Shown here one piece after another: positions 1-7,723 of a stretch of 8,624 nucleotides of DNA (position 1 is the stretch's first letter; each line of letters begins with the position of its first letter). This stretch comes from Crocinitomicaceae bacterium (GTDB taxonomy: Bacteria > Bacteroidota > Bacteroidia > Flavobacteriales_D > Crocinitomicaceae). A program made the position numbers and the translations under genes. The notes below the pieces were generated by a model, which saw only the letters and a program-made list of their open reading frames with translations, made no database searches and was not told where the DNA came from. The stretch covers positions 1 through 8,624 of the forward strand of contig DQTF01000133.1 in NCBI GenBank assembly GCA_015662935.1, written 5' to 3'.

Positions 1-1899
1 TACTTCATCTTCAGAGCGAAGAGTTATCCCGACCCCTTTGAGAATTTTAGAAATTGTTTTCGGTCCAGAATAACCACCCATTTTTGACATCACACCAACG
101 GTTATTGGGTTATTGGAAGTTGCTAGTCCTTTTTCAACGGTTGCATTTGCTGGAACCTTTCCACTTGGACACCATCTTGTTGCAATTTGGCCACTTGCTC
201 CATAGACATCAACGCAGAAGGACGTTCCATTTTCAAATTTAGTACATGGTTTTACAACCCCCATAGCAAGTGCAGTTCCGTAAACAAAAGGTTTAATAGT
301 AGAACCAACCTGTCTTTTACCTTGTTTCACATGATCAAAAGCAAAATGGTTGAAATCGATACCTCCTACCCAAGCCTTGACAAAACCTGTAGCTGGTTCA
401 ATGGACATCATGCCCGCACGAAGAATTCCTTTGTAATATCGAATGGAATCGTTAGGAGTAAGGATGGTGTCAACAAGTCCATTCCAAGAGAAGACTTTCA
501 TCGGTAATTCTTCCTCAAAGCTTGCAATAATTTTGCTTTCAGAAATATTTTGCGACTTCATTGATCGATAGCGATCGGAATTTTTTCTTCCAGAATTCAT
601 TAAGGTTTCAGCAACTTCTGCGGAGATTCGATTGGTAAAAGGATAACGTTTTAAATTACGATTGTTTTTCTCGAACTGAGGTTGTAAATCTTCTTTTAAA
701 TGTCTTTTTAGCGCATATTCTGCATGTTGCTGAAGGTCAACATTTATCGTAGTATAAATTTTTAGTCCATCTTTGTAAACGTTGTAAGCACTACCATCTT
801 TTTTCTTGTAAACTAAATCTCCGTTCTCATCTTTTGATTTAAACAATTTAGACAAGTCAGAACGTAAAGATTCTCTAAAGTAAGGAGCGAGTCCTTCTTT
901 GTGATCGACAATTTGATAATCAATTTCAACAGGGATAGTACGGAGTGAATCGTATTTTGCTTGTGTCATCTGGTTTTTTAATGCTTCATTGCCCTTGTTG
1001 GTGCTTCTTTTCCATTGAAATAAAACTTGATTTCTTCTGTCAATTGCTCGGGTGCTATCTTTGGCTCTTTCAGTAATCATTTGCTCTGAAGTGACATTCT
1101 TTCGGTCTATTTTTTTTCTTCTGGCAACGACATTTCGATAGTTCTTTTTTTGCACATGGTAAGGATTGTAAAGATCTGGATTTTTACACATTCCGATTAA
1201 CATTGCTGCCTCTTGTTGGTTAAGGTCAATTGGTTTTTTGTTGAAATATACTTTTGCAGCATTTTCAATTCCAACTGCGTTGTACAAAAAATCAAATTGA
1301 TTCAGGTACATTGTAATGATTTCTTCTTTGGTATATCTTTCTTCTAGTCGAACAGCAATAATGTTTTCTTTGACTTTTTCGTTCAGTCGTTTCATCTTTC
1401 CTGATCGCTGTGCAGGAACGGGTTTTCCTTGAGCTTTTAGCGCCGCTCTTTTACTTCTTTCTTCTAAGGTAAAAATCAACTTGGCCAACTGCTGCGTTAT
1501 GGTAGAAGCACCTCCGCCTTTTCCCATTTTTCCGATTGCTCTTCCGATTCCTCTAAAGTCAATACCAGCATGTTCTAAAAAGCGTTCATCTTCTGTAGCG
1601 ATTAAGGCATCGAAAACATAAGAAGATATTTCATTGTAAGGAACATTGGTTCTGTTGACACTCCAATATCTTCCTAATTCTGTTTTGGCATCATCGGCAA
1701 ATACAATTGAGGCTAACAATTCAGGTGGGTTTTCTAATGTTTCGACAGAAGGTAAATCTTCATCTGACTGGCTGTAAACAAGAAAAAGCACGAGTAAGAA
1801 AGGTGACAATGCACCTATCCATAACACTGCTGTTAGAATACGAGATGTTTTCTTCGTAAATTGAGGTTTAACTTCTTGTTCTTTTTTGGCCATTGTCAT
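1..1899 (-). CDS. Class A penicillin-binding protein (PBP1A-like transglycosylase/transpeptidase), 3' end missing
   Basis: Bifunctional enzyme that polymerises lipid II into glycan strands and cross-links the peptides in the periplasm, anchored in the inner membrane. The frame stays open for 633 codons from the ATG at 1899 to the left edge, so the C-terminus is missing. A basic N-terminus precedes one membrane segment (about residues 20-42). The GT51 domain follows: EDERF with catalytic Glu103 and H110, then the ASTITQQLAK motif at 131-140, then KEEIITMYLN at 191-200. The transpeptidase domain starts near 378 (DGLKIYTTIN). It carries SxxK as S533-T-I-K536 in QVGSTIKPF and SxN as S595-N-N597; the KTG box would lie beyond the edge. 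A stop codon sits two codons upstream of this ATG; a second ATG at 1893 (MAKKEQ) is an equally plausible start. It begins 78 bases after rodA on the same strand. Residues 144-172 look longer and more basic than usual between GT motifs II and III. The family is certain; the exact paralogue (mrcA/ponA type) is not, so no symbol is given. Confidence 0.95.
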   Translation of the reverse strand, partial: MTMAKKEQEVKPQFTKKTSRILTAVLWIGALSPFLLVLFLVYSQSDEDLPSVETLENPPELLASIVFADDAKTELGRYWSVNRTNVPYNEISSYVFDALIATEDERFLEHAGIDFRGIGRAIGKMGKGGGASTITQQLAKLIFTLEERSKRAALKAQGKPVPAQRSGKMKRLNEKVKENIIAVRLEERYTKEEIITMYLNQFDFLYNAVGIENAAKVYFNKKPIDLNQQEAAMLIGMCKNPDLYNPYHVQKKNYRNVVARRKKIDRKNVTSEQMITERAKDSTRAIDRRNQVLFQWKRSTNKGNEALKNQMTQAKYDSLRTIPVEIDYQIVDHKEGLAPYFRESLRSDLSKLFKSKDENGDLVYKKKDGSAYNVYKDGLKIYTTINVDLQQHAEYALKRHLKEDLQPQFEKNNRNLKRYPFTNRISAEVAETLMNSGRKNSDRYRSMKSQNISESKIIASFEEELPMKVFSWNGLVDTILTPNDSIRYYKGILRAGMMSIEPATGFVKAWVGGIDFNHFAFDHVKQGKRQVGSTIKPFVYGTALAMGVVKPCTKFENGTSFCVDVYGASGQIATRWCPSGKVPANATVEKGLATSNNPITVGVMSKMGGYSGPKTISKILKGVGITLRSEDEV

Positions 1900-1977
1900 T
1901 AATTAGTCTTGTAAATGTAAAAAATTTATCTGAGAAATATAGAGGGATGCGAAGTCTTCCATTGCATCTCGGTTGAA
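1900..1977. other. Intergenic gap between rodA and the class A PBP gene
   Basis: This 78-base AT-rich gap contains no ORF. On the minus strand it reads from the rodA stop to the PBP start. GATGC (1946-1950) and GCATC (1964-1968) can form a 5-base-pair stem over a 13-base loop, but no T run follows it on the minus strand, so it is not a convincing rodA terminator. TATATTTC on the minus strand (1941 down to 1934) resembles the Bacteroidota -7 element TAnnTTTG with one mismatch, about 35 bases before the ATG, but no TTTG-like -33 element is visible at the right spacing. Read-through from rodA is therefore the simplest reading. Confidence 0.4.
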
Positions 1978-3378
1978 TTAATTCAAAACATCCTTTCTTT
2001 GGCTGTCTAATTTCAGTAAAATAAACATCATCATAGAGAAAGACATCATGGAAGATCCTCCATAACTAAAGAAGGGGAGAGGAATACCAATTACTGGAGC
2101 AAACTCAATGTTCATACCGATGTTAATGGCAAAATGATAGAATAAAATCATCGCAACAGAATAGGCATATATCCGATTAAAGGAGGATTTTTGCCTTTCT
2201 GCAATGACGACAATTCTCAAAATCATAAATAAGTATAAAAAAACCAAAACAAGACTTCCTGCAAACCCCCATTCTTCAGCGAAAGGACAGAAAATGAAAT
2301 CTGTTTCACTTTCTGGAACATGGTTCGTTTGGACGCTAGAAACGGTTGCGTTTCGATACCCTTTTCCTAATAGACCTCCAGAACCAACGGCCGCCATCGC
2401 TCGGTTTCTGTTGTAATCATCTCCATTCGGATCTTGTCTTAATCCAAGAACTAATTCTATCCTCTTTTTTTGGTGTCCTGCTAGCTTTTGAAATCCTAAA
2501 TCGACCACAGAAGTTAACATCACAGACAGAACAAACCCAATTATTGCAATTATTGCAGCACGTTTTCTATCCCTTCTCGAGAAAATCATTCGCATAAAAA
2601 AGTAGCCAATGGTGGATATGATAGCCAAGAAGAAAAAGACTCCCCAATAACCAGCAAGTTCTATTCCGAGTGTTTCTATGTTGATGGTAGAATTACTGAG
2701 CAACAAAGTGGTTACACTTAGAAAAATCACGACAAATAGAATAGGAATAAAGTGAGTTCCAATCCATGTTTTTTTGAAATGAATCCCATTGATTGGAATC
2801 GCATTTAAAATTGGAATGATGATCGGGTCATAAGAAACTCCTTCTCGATATAAAACAAAAAGGAAGGAGGTAAAGACCACAAAAGTTCCAGCATCAGGTT
2901 GCAATAAAATCAGTACCATTGGCACTAAAATAATCGCATTCGCAATGAGAACAGTTTTACGACTTTGCTGTTTGATGTTGGCAGTACTTAAATAACGAGC
3001 AAGTAATATTGCAGTTCCTATTTTAGCAAACTCCGCAGGTTGTATTCCCATAGAGCCAATCCCTAACCATGCTCTAGCTCCATTTACTGCAGGCATAAAA
3101 AGAACAATAATTAGCAAACTTAAGGTGAATCCATAAATGGGCAAAGAGAACTTTCGGTAGATATCAGAGTCAATCAGAAAAACCAATAACCCAAGAAAAA
3201 GAGAAATTCCTAACCACATTATTTGCTTTCCGTATTTTTCGGAGATATCAAATAAATTTGGGTGCTCAGGGTCGAATGCAACGGAATAAACGGTTCCAAT
3301 ACCCATGAGTAAAAGAAGGATGTAGCCAATGAAAAGAGGCCAATCGAAATTTCCTATAATAGATTGATTCTTTCTCAT
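1978..3378 (-). CDS. rodA: RodA, SEDS-family peptidoglycan glycosyltransferase
   Basis: Multi-pass membrane enzyme that polymerises lipid II during lateral wall growth, working as a pair with PBP2 (the gene immediately upstream). The protein has 466 residues. SEDS signatures are present in order: GARAWLGIG with Trp104, QPAEFAK at 113-119, LQPDAGT at 159-165, then QKKRI at 303-307. VGSGGLLGKG at 331-340 is followed by HVPESETDFIF at 353-363, whose Asp360 aligns with the Asp known to be essential in other RodA proteins. PLPFFSYGGSS at 433-443 closes the core. At 466 residues it is about 95 longer than E. coli RodA (370). The extra length falls between LQPDAGT and QKKRI, where I see four hydrophobic segments (about 166-179, 209-228, 243-263 and 273-293) against two in E. 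coli. The start overlaps the mrdA stop by 4 bases (ATGA), which fixes the start choice and suggests translational coupling. FtsW is the alternative SEDS protein, but the mrdA neighbour argues for RodA. Confidence 0.95.
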   Translation of the reverse strand: MRKNQSIIGNFDWPLFIGYILLLLMGIGTVYSVAFDPEHPNLFDISEKYGKQIMWLGISLFLGLLVFLIDSDIYRKFSLPIYGFTLSLLIIVLFMPAVNGARAWLGIGSMGIQPAEFAKIGTAILLARYLSTANIKQQSRKTVLIANAIILVPMVLILLQPDAGTFVVFTSFLFVLYREGVSYDPIIIPILNAIPINGIHFKKTWIGTHFIPILFVVIFLSVTTLLLSNSTINIETLGIELAGYWGVFFFLAIISTIGYFFMRMIFSRRDRKRAAIIAIIGFVLSVMLTSVVDLGFQKLAGHQKKRIELVLGLRQDPNGDDYNRNRAMAAVGSGGLLGKGYRNATVSSVQTNHVPESETDFIFCPFAEEWGFAGSLVLVFLYLFMILRIVVIAERQKSSFNRIYAYSVAMILFYHFAINIGMNIEFAPVIGIPLPFFSYGGSSMMSFSMMMFILLKLDSQRKDVLN

Positions 3379-5252
3379 CGTTCTTTCTTTAATAAGACAG
3401 CATCTAAAATTCGTTTTTCTTTTGGAGAAGGTTTAACTTTTCCATAAATGTATTGCTCAATCATTAAACTTGCAATTGGTGCTGCCCATGTTCCACCACC
3501 GCCACCTGCATTCTCAATGAAGACAGAAATGGCAATTTTTGGGTTGTTCATCGGTGCAAAAGCAATAAAAGCAGAGTGATTACGAAGCTTAAGTGGACCT
3601 CTATAGTTTTCTATGGTTCCTGTTTTTCCACAGACAGTGACTCCTTCTACACGTGCTCGTCTAGCTGTTCCACCAGCCTCGTAAACTACTCTTCTCATCC
3701 CTTCAACAACCGGAAGAAAATTACTCCGTTCAACCATTGTTTTATGCTTAATGGTGTATTCTTCTCTAGGTCCTTTTTTTCCAAACCCTTTGACAAAGTG
3801 AGGGGTAATATACCAACCTCTATTCGCCATGATTGCAGCCATATTTGCAAGATGCAAAGGTGTTAACTGAACCTCTCCCTGCCCAATTGAGATAGAACGA
3901 ATTGTTGAGAATTTCCAATGGTGATGACCATACCACTTATCGTAATATTTAGGATCAGGAATGTTTCCTGCTTTCAGCCCTGTGATGTCAGTTCCTAAGC
4001 GTTCTCCCAAACCAAAACTATGCATGTATTTTGCCCACCTTCCTAAACCATATTCTGCATCTTCTTCGCTGGATGATTTTTTTCCTTGCTGGATGATTCT
4101 TCGAGTAACAGCATAGAAATAAGGATTGCAAGACATTTTCACAGCATCTGTTACATTCTGCGCTGAAGGATGATTGTGGCACCCCACAACGCTTTTGTTG
4201 CAAGGAAACCCAGATTCTTTTGTAATAACTCCTTCTTGCATACCAATTAAGGATTGCAACAATTTAAACGTAGAACCGGGCATATATGCAGATGCCAAAG
4301 GTCTTGGAAAAAGAGGCTTGTCAGGGTTGGCAAGTAGTTTTGGATAATTCTCCCGAATTTTGCGATTACCCACTAATAAGTTAGGATCGTAATTTGGAGA
4401 AGAAACAAGTGCTAAAATCTCGCCAGTACTTGGTTCAATCGCAACAATACAACCTCGTTTATTCTCCAATAATTTTTCTCCGTATGCTTGTAATTCAATG
4501 TCAATTCCTAACTTGATTGGAGGAGCTTGAACAGCAGTGGTGTCGTATTTACCATTCTCCCATGAGCCAACAGTATTGTTTAATGCAGAAGTAACGATGT
4601 ATTTTATTCCCTTCACTCCACGGAATTCTTTCTCGTAAAACCGTTCTATACCTGAGCGACCAATATGTCCTCCCGGTTTGTAAAATTTATCTTTGTCTAT
4701 TTCTTGCTGATTGACTTCTGAAAGGTAGCCCAGAATGTTTGCCCCATTTGCGTAGGGATAATTTCTCATACTCGTTACCTCCTTGTAGAACCCTTGAAAA
4801 TCTTCTAGTCGAGCAGCAATTGTAACCATTTCTTCTGCTGTTAATTCCTTAATAAAAGGATAAGGTCTTATTTTCTGGTAGTTCGAGGTAGTTTTTCCAG
4901 TGTGTCTGTTGTAGTACCTCCCTTCTCCTTTTCGGATGTCAAAAAAACGTTGTCTAACCTCCTGTTTTGTCCAGCCGATGAGTTTTGCAAAGGCAACTGT
5001 ATCTAAGTTTTTGATATTTTTTTCAACCATCATTAGGTTGTAATAGGTCTTATTAGCAACAATTTTCTTACCTGTTCTATCAAAAACAACCGCTCTAGGT
5101 GGAGTGATTTCTCTTCTTTTTTCAGCAATTTGTTGCGCTCTAATTTTCCAAGTATCATCAACCACTTGCATGTAAAAAAGTTTTGAGGCGTAGAGAATGC
5201 CTACTAGAACAAAGATGATTATAAAGACATATTTACGGCTATCGAAATTCAT
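3375..5252 (-). CDS. mrdA: Penicillin-binding protein 2 (MrdA), elongation-specific DD-transpeptidase
   Basis: Class B penicillin-binding protein that cross-links the glycan strands made by RodA, acting in the periplasm within the elongasome. The protein has 625 residues, the usual PBP2 size. An N-terminal membrane anchor lies at about 8-29. The pedestal/dimerisation domain follows, with the family pattern PPRAVVFDRTGKKIVAN at 51-67 and ANILGYLSEV at 171-180. The transpeptidase domain has all three active-site motifs: SxxK at S327-T-F-K330 (YMPGSTFK), SxN at S374-C-N376, and KTGT at 543-546. A Gly run at 583-587 precedes TWAAPIA. C351, C358, H359 and H361 form a Cys/His cluster between the SxxK and SxN motifs; I recall similar residues in other Bacteroidota PBP2 proteins, and a zinc site has been reported in the same part of gammaproteobacterial PBP2. 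Both ends overlap neighbours by 4 bases (mreD upstream, rodA downstream). PBP3/FtsI is the other class B option, but the mreD and rodA neighbours support PBP2. Confidence 0.96.
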   Translation of the reverse strand: MNFDSRKYVFIIIFVLVGILYASKLFYMQVVDDTWKIRAQQIAEKRREITPPRAVVFDRTGKKIVANKTYYNLMMVEKNIKNLDTVAFAKLIGWTKQEVRQRFFDIRKGEGRYYNRHTGKTTSNYQKIRPYPFIKELTAEEMVTIAARLEDFQGFYKEVTSMRNYPYANGANILGYLSEVNQQEIDKDKFYKPGGHIGRSGIERFYEKEFRGVKGIKYIVTSALNNTVGSWENGKYDTTAVQAPPIKLGIDIELQAYGEKLLENKRGCIVAIEPSTGEILALVSSPNYDPNLLVGNRKIRENYPKLLANPDKPLFPRPLASAYMPGSTFKLLQSLIGMQEGVITKESGFPCNKSVVGCHNHPSAQNVTDAVKMSCNPYFYAVTRRIIQQGKKSSSEEDAEYGLGRWAKYMHSFGLGERLGTDITGLKAGNIPDPKYYDKWYGHHHWKFSTIRSISIGQGEVQLTPLHLANMAAIMANRGWYITPHFVKGFGKKGPREEYTIKHKTMVERSNFLPVVEGMRRVVYEAGGTARRARVEGVTVCGKTGTIENYRGPLKLRNHSAFIAFAPMNNPKIAISVFIENAGGGGGTWAAPIASLMIEQYIYGKVKPSPKEKRILDAVLLKKER

Positions 5253-5767
5253 TGCTTACCTGTTTGATTTTTCACAAAAAGAGATTGCAATAAAACACAA
5301 ATAGCAAAAGAAATAGGAAGACTTAAAAGGGTTTTTTGAAATACATAAGCGATTTCATTCATTTTAAACATTTCTATCAGAAAAAACCAAAAATGGTGAA
5401 TAAAAAGTAATGTCCCGAATGTTCTTAAGAACCAACTCAGCCCCATATTGAAAATGTTGGTTTCAACAAGTGCGTCATAACCATCACGTGTATCGAATAG
5501 TTTGAATATTCTTGGGCGAATGAAAGCAAACATTAATGCAGCAGATGCGTGTAGTCCGTAGGTGTTAGAAAAAACATCGATTAAGATACCGAGTCCAAAG
5601 GATATAAACAACAAGCTAATTACTTTTGTTTCAACAGGCAGAAGAAGAATGAATAAAGGGTAAATCATTAACTGGATTCCAAAACCAATTTCAATTTGAT
5701 TTAGTAACAAAACTTGAACAAGAATTGCACTAAAAAATCGAACACTATGTTTTACAATGTCATTCAT
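5249..5767 (-). CDS. mreD: MreD, rod shape-determining membrane protein
   Basis: Small inner-membrane protein that works with MreC to link cytoplasmic MreB to the periplasmic wall-synthesis enzymes. The protein has 172 residues, typical for the family, and is strongly hydrophobic, with five or six likely membrane segments (about 9-24, 31-44, 47-65, 72-84, 107-131 and 147-165). The most recognisable family feature is GLGILIDVFSNTYGLHASA at 58-76, containing Asp64, Ser67, Gly71 and His73; the rest of the family diverges quickly, so the identification also leans on position. The gene overlaps mreC upstream and mrdA downstream by 4 bases each (ATGA), fixing the start at 5767 and implying coupled translation. 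Confidence 0.9.
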   Translation of the reverse strand: MNDIVKHSVRFFSAILVQVLLLNQIEIGFGIQLMIYPLFILLLPVETKVISLLFISFGLGILIDVFSNTYGLHASAALMFAFIRPRIFKLFDTRDGYDALVETNIFNMGLSWFLRTFGTLLFIHHFWFFLIEMFKMNEIAYVFQKTLLSLPISFAICVLLQSLFVKNQTGKQ

Positions 5768-6597
5768 GGCTGATCTTGTACTTCTTCTTCTAAAGATTTC
5801 TGTTCTTCTAAAAGCAAATTCTTTATTACATAAACGTTTTGAATGGATTTAAAATTCTCTTCAAACAAAAGAGTGATGTCCCAAAGAGGTTCTCCTTCAA
5901 TAACGTCAAAGCTTTCAATTTTCCCTACGGGAATTCCACGAGGAAAAACGCCACCACCACCTCTGGTAATGATTTTAGTCCATTTTTTTAGTTCAAAATC
6001 ATTGGAAACACCCGTCATTGTACCTCTTCTCGCATCTAATCCTTTCCATTCTAAGAACCCAAATTCAGTTGTTTTGTCGATTACAATGGCAATGTTTAGT
6101 TTTTGAGTCAAGCAAGATTTTATCACAGCAAAGTTAGAACTGGTGTTGTGAATTATTCCGACGACACCTTTAGTCGAGAACACGCCCATTCCTCTTTTTA
6201 TTCCTTGATTGGAACCAATGTTAATGGTAAAATAATTATCTCTTTTATCGTAGGTAGAATTAATAACTACTGCTGGAATGTATTCGTATTGCAATCGTTG
6301 TAATGTATCATTGATTTTTACCAAACCATTCTCTTGCGGGATGAAGCTCTGTGGATTTTTTTTGAGTAATTCAATGTTTTGTTTTTGCAATAAGGTATTA
6401 TTTTCTTCCAGGTTAAAATGTTTCGTCAAGTCATTTCTAATAGACAGAATGGATCCTTGAACAGCACCTGCAGTTGTTAAATATTGAGATCTTGGAAATT
6501 GGACAAATGAGAAGTAAAAAGACAGCGCAATTCCTTGCAAGAGTGCAAAGATCAGAAGGACTTGAAAATGCTTAATGAAAGCAATAAAATTACGCAT
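5764..6597 (-). CDS. mreC: MreC, rod shape-determining periplasmic scaffold protein
   Basis: Bitopic scaffold of the elongasome; in other bacteria it oligomerises in the periplasm and activates PBP2-RodA. The protein has 277 residues, in the family range. One membrane segment lies at about 11-33, followed by a polar helix likely to form a short coiled coil (about 55-82). The beta-rich MreC core begins near 105. Recognisable core patterns are NYFTINIGSNQGIKRGMGV at 121-139 and TRGGGGVFPRGIPVGKI at 211-227, the latter matching the family's G-G-x-(F/Y)-P-x-G-x-P-V-G signature. The C-terminus is acidic (EEQKSLEEE) and ends QDQP. The start at 6597 leaves a 100-base gap after mreB, and the stop overlaps the mreD start by 4 bases. 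Translation initiation after the gap is independent of mreB, while mreD and later genes look coupled to mreC. Confidence 0.94.
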   Translation of the reverse strand: MRNFIAFIKHFQVLLIFALLQGIALSFYFSFVQFPRSQYLTTAGAVQGSILSIRNDLTKHFNLEENNTLLQKQNIELLKKNPQSFIPQENGLVKINDTLQRLQYEYIPAVVINSTYDKRDNYFTINIGSNQGIKRGMGVFSTKGVVGIIHNTSSNFAVIKSCLTQKLNIAIVIDKTTEFGFLEWKGLDARRGTMTGVSNDFELKKWTKIITRGGGGVFPRGIPVGKIESFDVIEGEPLWDITLLFEENFKSIQNVYVIKNLLLEEQKSLEEEVQDQP

Positions 6598-6697
6598 ACG
6601 TAAAAGTAGTAAAATCCGTAGGATTAAAATTCAATCGGAAATATTAAAATTAGAATAAAGAGCAGATCAAGGTTATACTCTTTAAAAGCAATTTTAT
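6598..6697. other. Intergenic gap between mreB and mreC
   Basis: This 100-base gap is very AT-rich and has no ORF. Next to mreB it holds a 7-base-pair inverted repeat (listed separately). Nearer mreC, the 9-mer ATTAAAATT (plus strand) occurs twice, at 6623-6631 and 6643-6651, exactly 20 bases apart. No clear TAnnTTTG promoter element with a matching -33 box was found for mreC, so co-transcription with mreB is the default reading. Confidence 0.4.
6656..6684 (-). other. Weak inverted repeat after mreB, possible attenuator
   Basis: On the minus strand TAAAGAG (6684-6678) and CTCTTTA (6662-6656) form a perfect 7-base-pair stem around a 15-base loop, beginning 14 bases after the mreB stop codon. 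The following minus-strand sequence is T-rich but interrupted (TTCTAATTTT). The stem has only two G-C pairs and the loop is long, so it is at best an inefficient terminator or RNA-processing site that could keep mreB expression above that of mreC-rodA. A chance match in AT-rich DNA is a real alternative. Confidence 0.25.
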
Positions 6698-7723
6698 TTA
6701 GTCTCTAATCAAGAATAAGAAACGGTCAATGTTCTTCAATGCGATACTTGTTCCACGAGCAACTGCTCTTAACGGATCTTCCGCAATGTGAACAGGTAAT
6801 TTTGTTTTCATTGAAATACGCTTATCTAAACCTCTTAACATAGATCCTCCACCTGCTAAATAAATACCTGTTTTGTAGATGTCGGCAGAAAGTTCTGGAG
6901 GTGTCATTTCCAAAGCATTTAATATTGCCTCTTCAATTTTTGAAATTGTTTTGTCTAAAGCGTGTGCAATTTCAGTATAAGAAACAATGATTTCTTTAGG
7001 GATTCCCGTCATTAAATCTCGACCTTGCACCGGATATTCTTCAGGTGGATTGTCTAACTCAGGAAGTGCTGCTCCAACATTAATTTTTATATCTTCTGCT
7101 GTTCTTTCTCCAACTAAAATGTTGTGTTGACGACGCATGTAGTCTTCAATATCGCTGGTAAAATCATCACCCGCAACGCGAATTGATTTATCACAAACAA
7201 TTCCTCCAAGAGCAATGACGGCAATTTCAGAAGTACCCCCTCCGATATCTATAATCATGTTACCCATTGGTTCTTCTACATCAATACCGATACCTATTGC
7301 CGCAGCCATTGGTTCGTGAATCAAGTAAACTTCTTTTGCCCCTGCGTGTTCTGCAGAATCTCTAACGGCTCTTTTCTCTACCTCTGTAATACCTGAAGGA
7401 ATACAAATTACCATTCTCAATGATGGATTAAACAAGCTTTTTCCAGTTCCGATCATTTTGATCATCCCTCGAATCATTTGTTCTGCCGCTTGGAAATCTG
7501 CAATTACTCCATCTCTTAGTGGTCGAATTGTTTCGATTAATTTATGGGTTTTACCATGCATCTGTTGCGCCTTCTTACCGATGGCAACAATTTCTCCAGA
7601 TTGAATGTTTTTTGCAACAATTGAAGGTTCATCTACAACCACTTTATCATTCATAATGATAAGCGTGTTTGCTGTACCCAAATCAATCGCAATTTCTTGT
7701 GTTAAGAAGCTAAATAATCCCAT
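6698..7723 (-). CDS. mreB: MreB, actin-like cell-shape protein
   Basis: Cytoplasmic actin homologue that forms membrane-bound filaments and organises the elongasome along the cell cylinder. The protein has 341 residues, full length for the family. The N-terminus MGLFSF is the short hydrophobic stretch expected to aid membrane binding. Nucleotide-binding motifs are all visible: phosphate-1 loop IAIDLGTANT at 11-20 with Asp14; IPSGITEVEKRAV at 108-120; HEPMAAAIG at 136-144 with the expected catalytic Glu137; phosphate-2 loop IIDIGGGTSEIAV at 157-169 with Asp159; and adenosine motif YLAGGGSMLRG at 288-298. The start at 7723 follows an A/T-rich TTAAAATT and keeps the conserved N-terminus. It lies 94 bases downstream of purH and 100 bases upstream of mreC. 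Nothing is unusual in the sequence, so it is expected to be functional. Confidence 0.98.
   Translation of the reverse strand: MGLFSFLTQEIAIDLGTANTLIIMNDKVVVDEPSIVAKNIQSGEIVAIGKKAQQMHGKTHKLIETIRPLRDGVIADFQAAEQMIRGMIKMIGTGKSLFNPSLRMVICIPSGITEVEKRAVRDSAEHAGAKEVYLIHEPMAAAIGIGIDVEEPMGNMIIDIGGGTSEIAVIALGGIVCDKSIRVAGDDFTSDIEDYMRRQHNILVGERTAEDIKINVGAALPELDNPPEEYPVQGRDLMTGIPKEIIVSYTEIAHALDKTISKIEEAILNALEMTPPELSADIYKTGIYLAGGGSMLRGLDKRISMKTKLPVHIAEDPLRAVARGTSIALKNIDRFLFLIRD

Noticed and set aside
187..507. A 106-codon plus-strand ORF inside the class A PBP region
   Set aside because: It lies opposite conserved transpeptidase sequence (including the SxxK region) and has no recognisable domain. It is an antisense shadow, as are the other plus-strand ORFs in the window.
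1934..1941. TATATTTC (minus strand) as a -7 promoter element for the class A PBP
   Set aside because: It has one mismatch to TAnnTTTG and no TTTG-like -33 element at the expected distance; such matches are frequent in AT-rich DNA.
1946..1968. GATGC/GCATC inverted repeat after rodA as an intrinsic terminator
   Set aside because: The stem has only 5 base pairs, with a 13-base loop and no T run behind it on the minus strand.
4018..4203. A 61-codon minus-strand ORF within mrdA
   Set aside because: It is an out-of-frame reading of the PBP2 transpeptidase domain, whose motifs are intact in the main frame.
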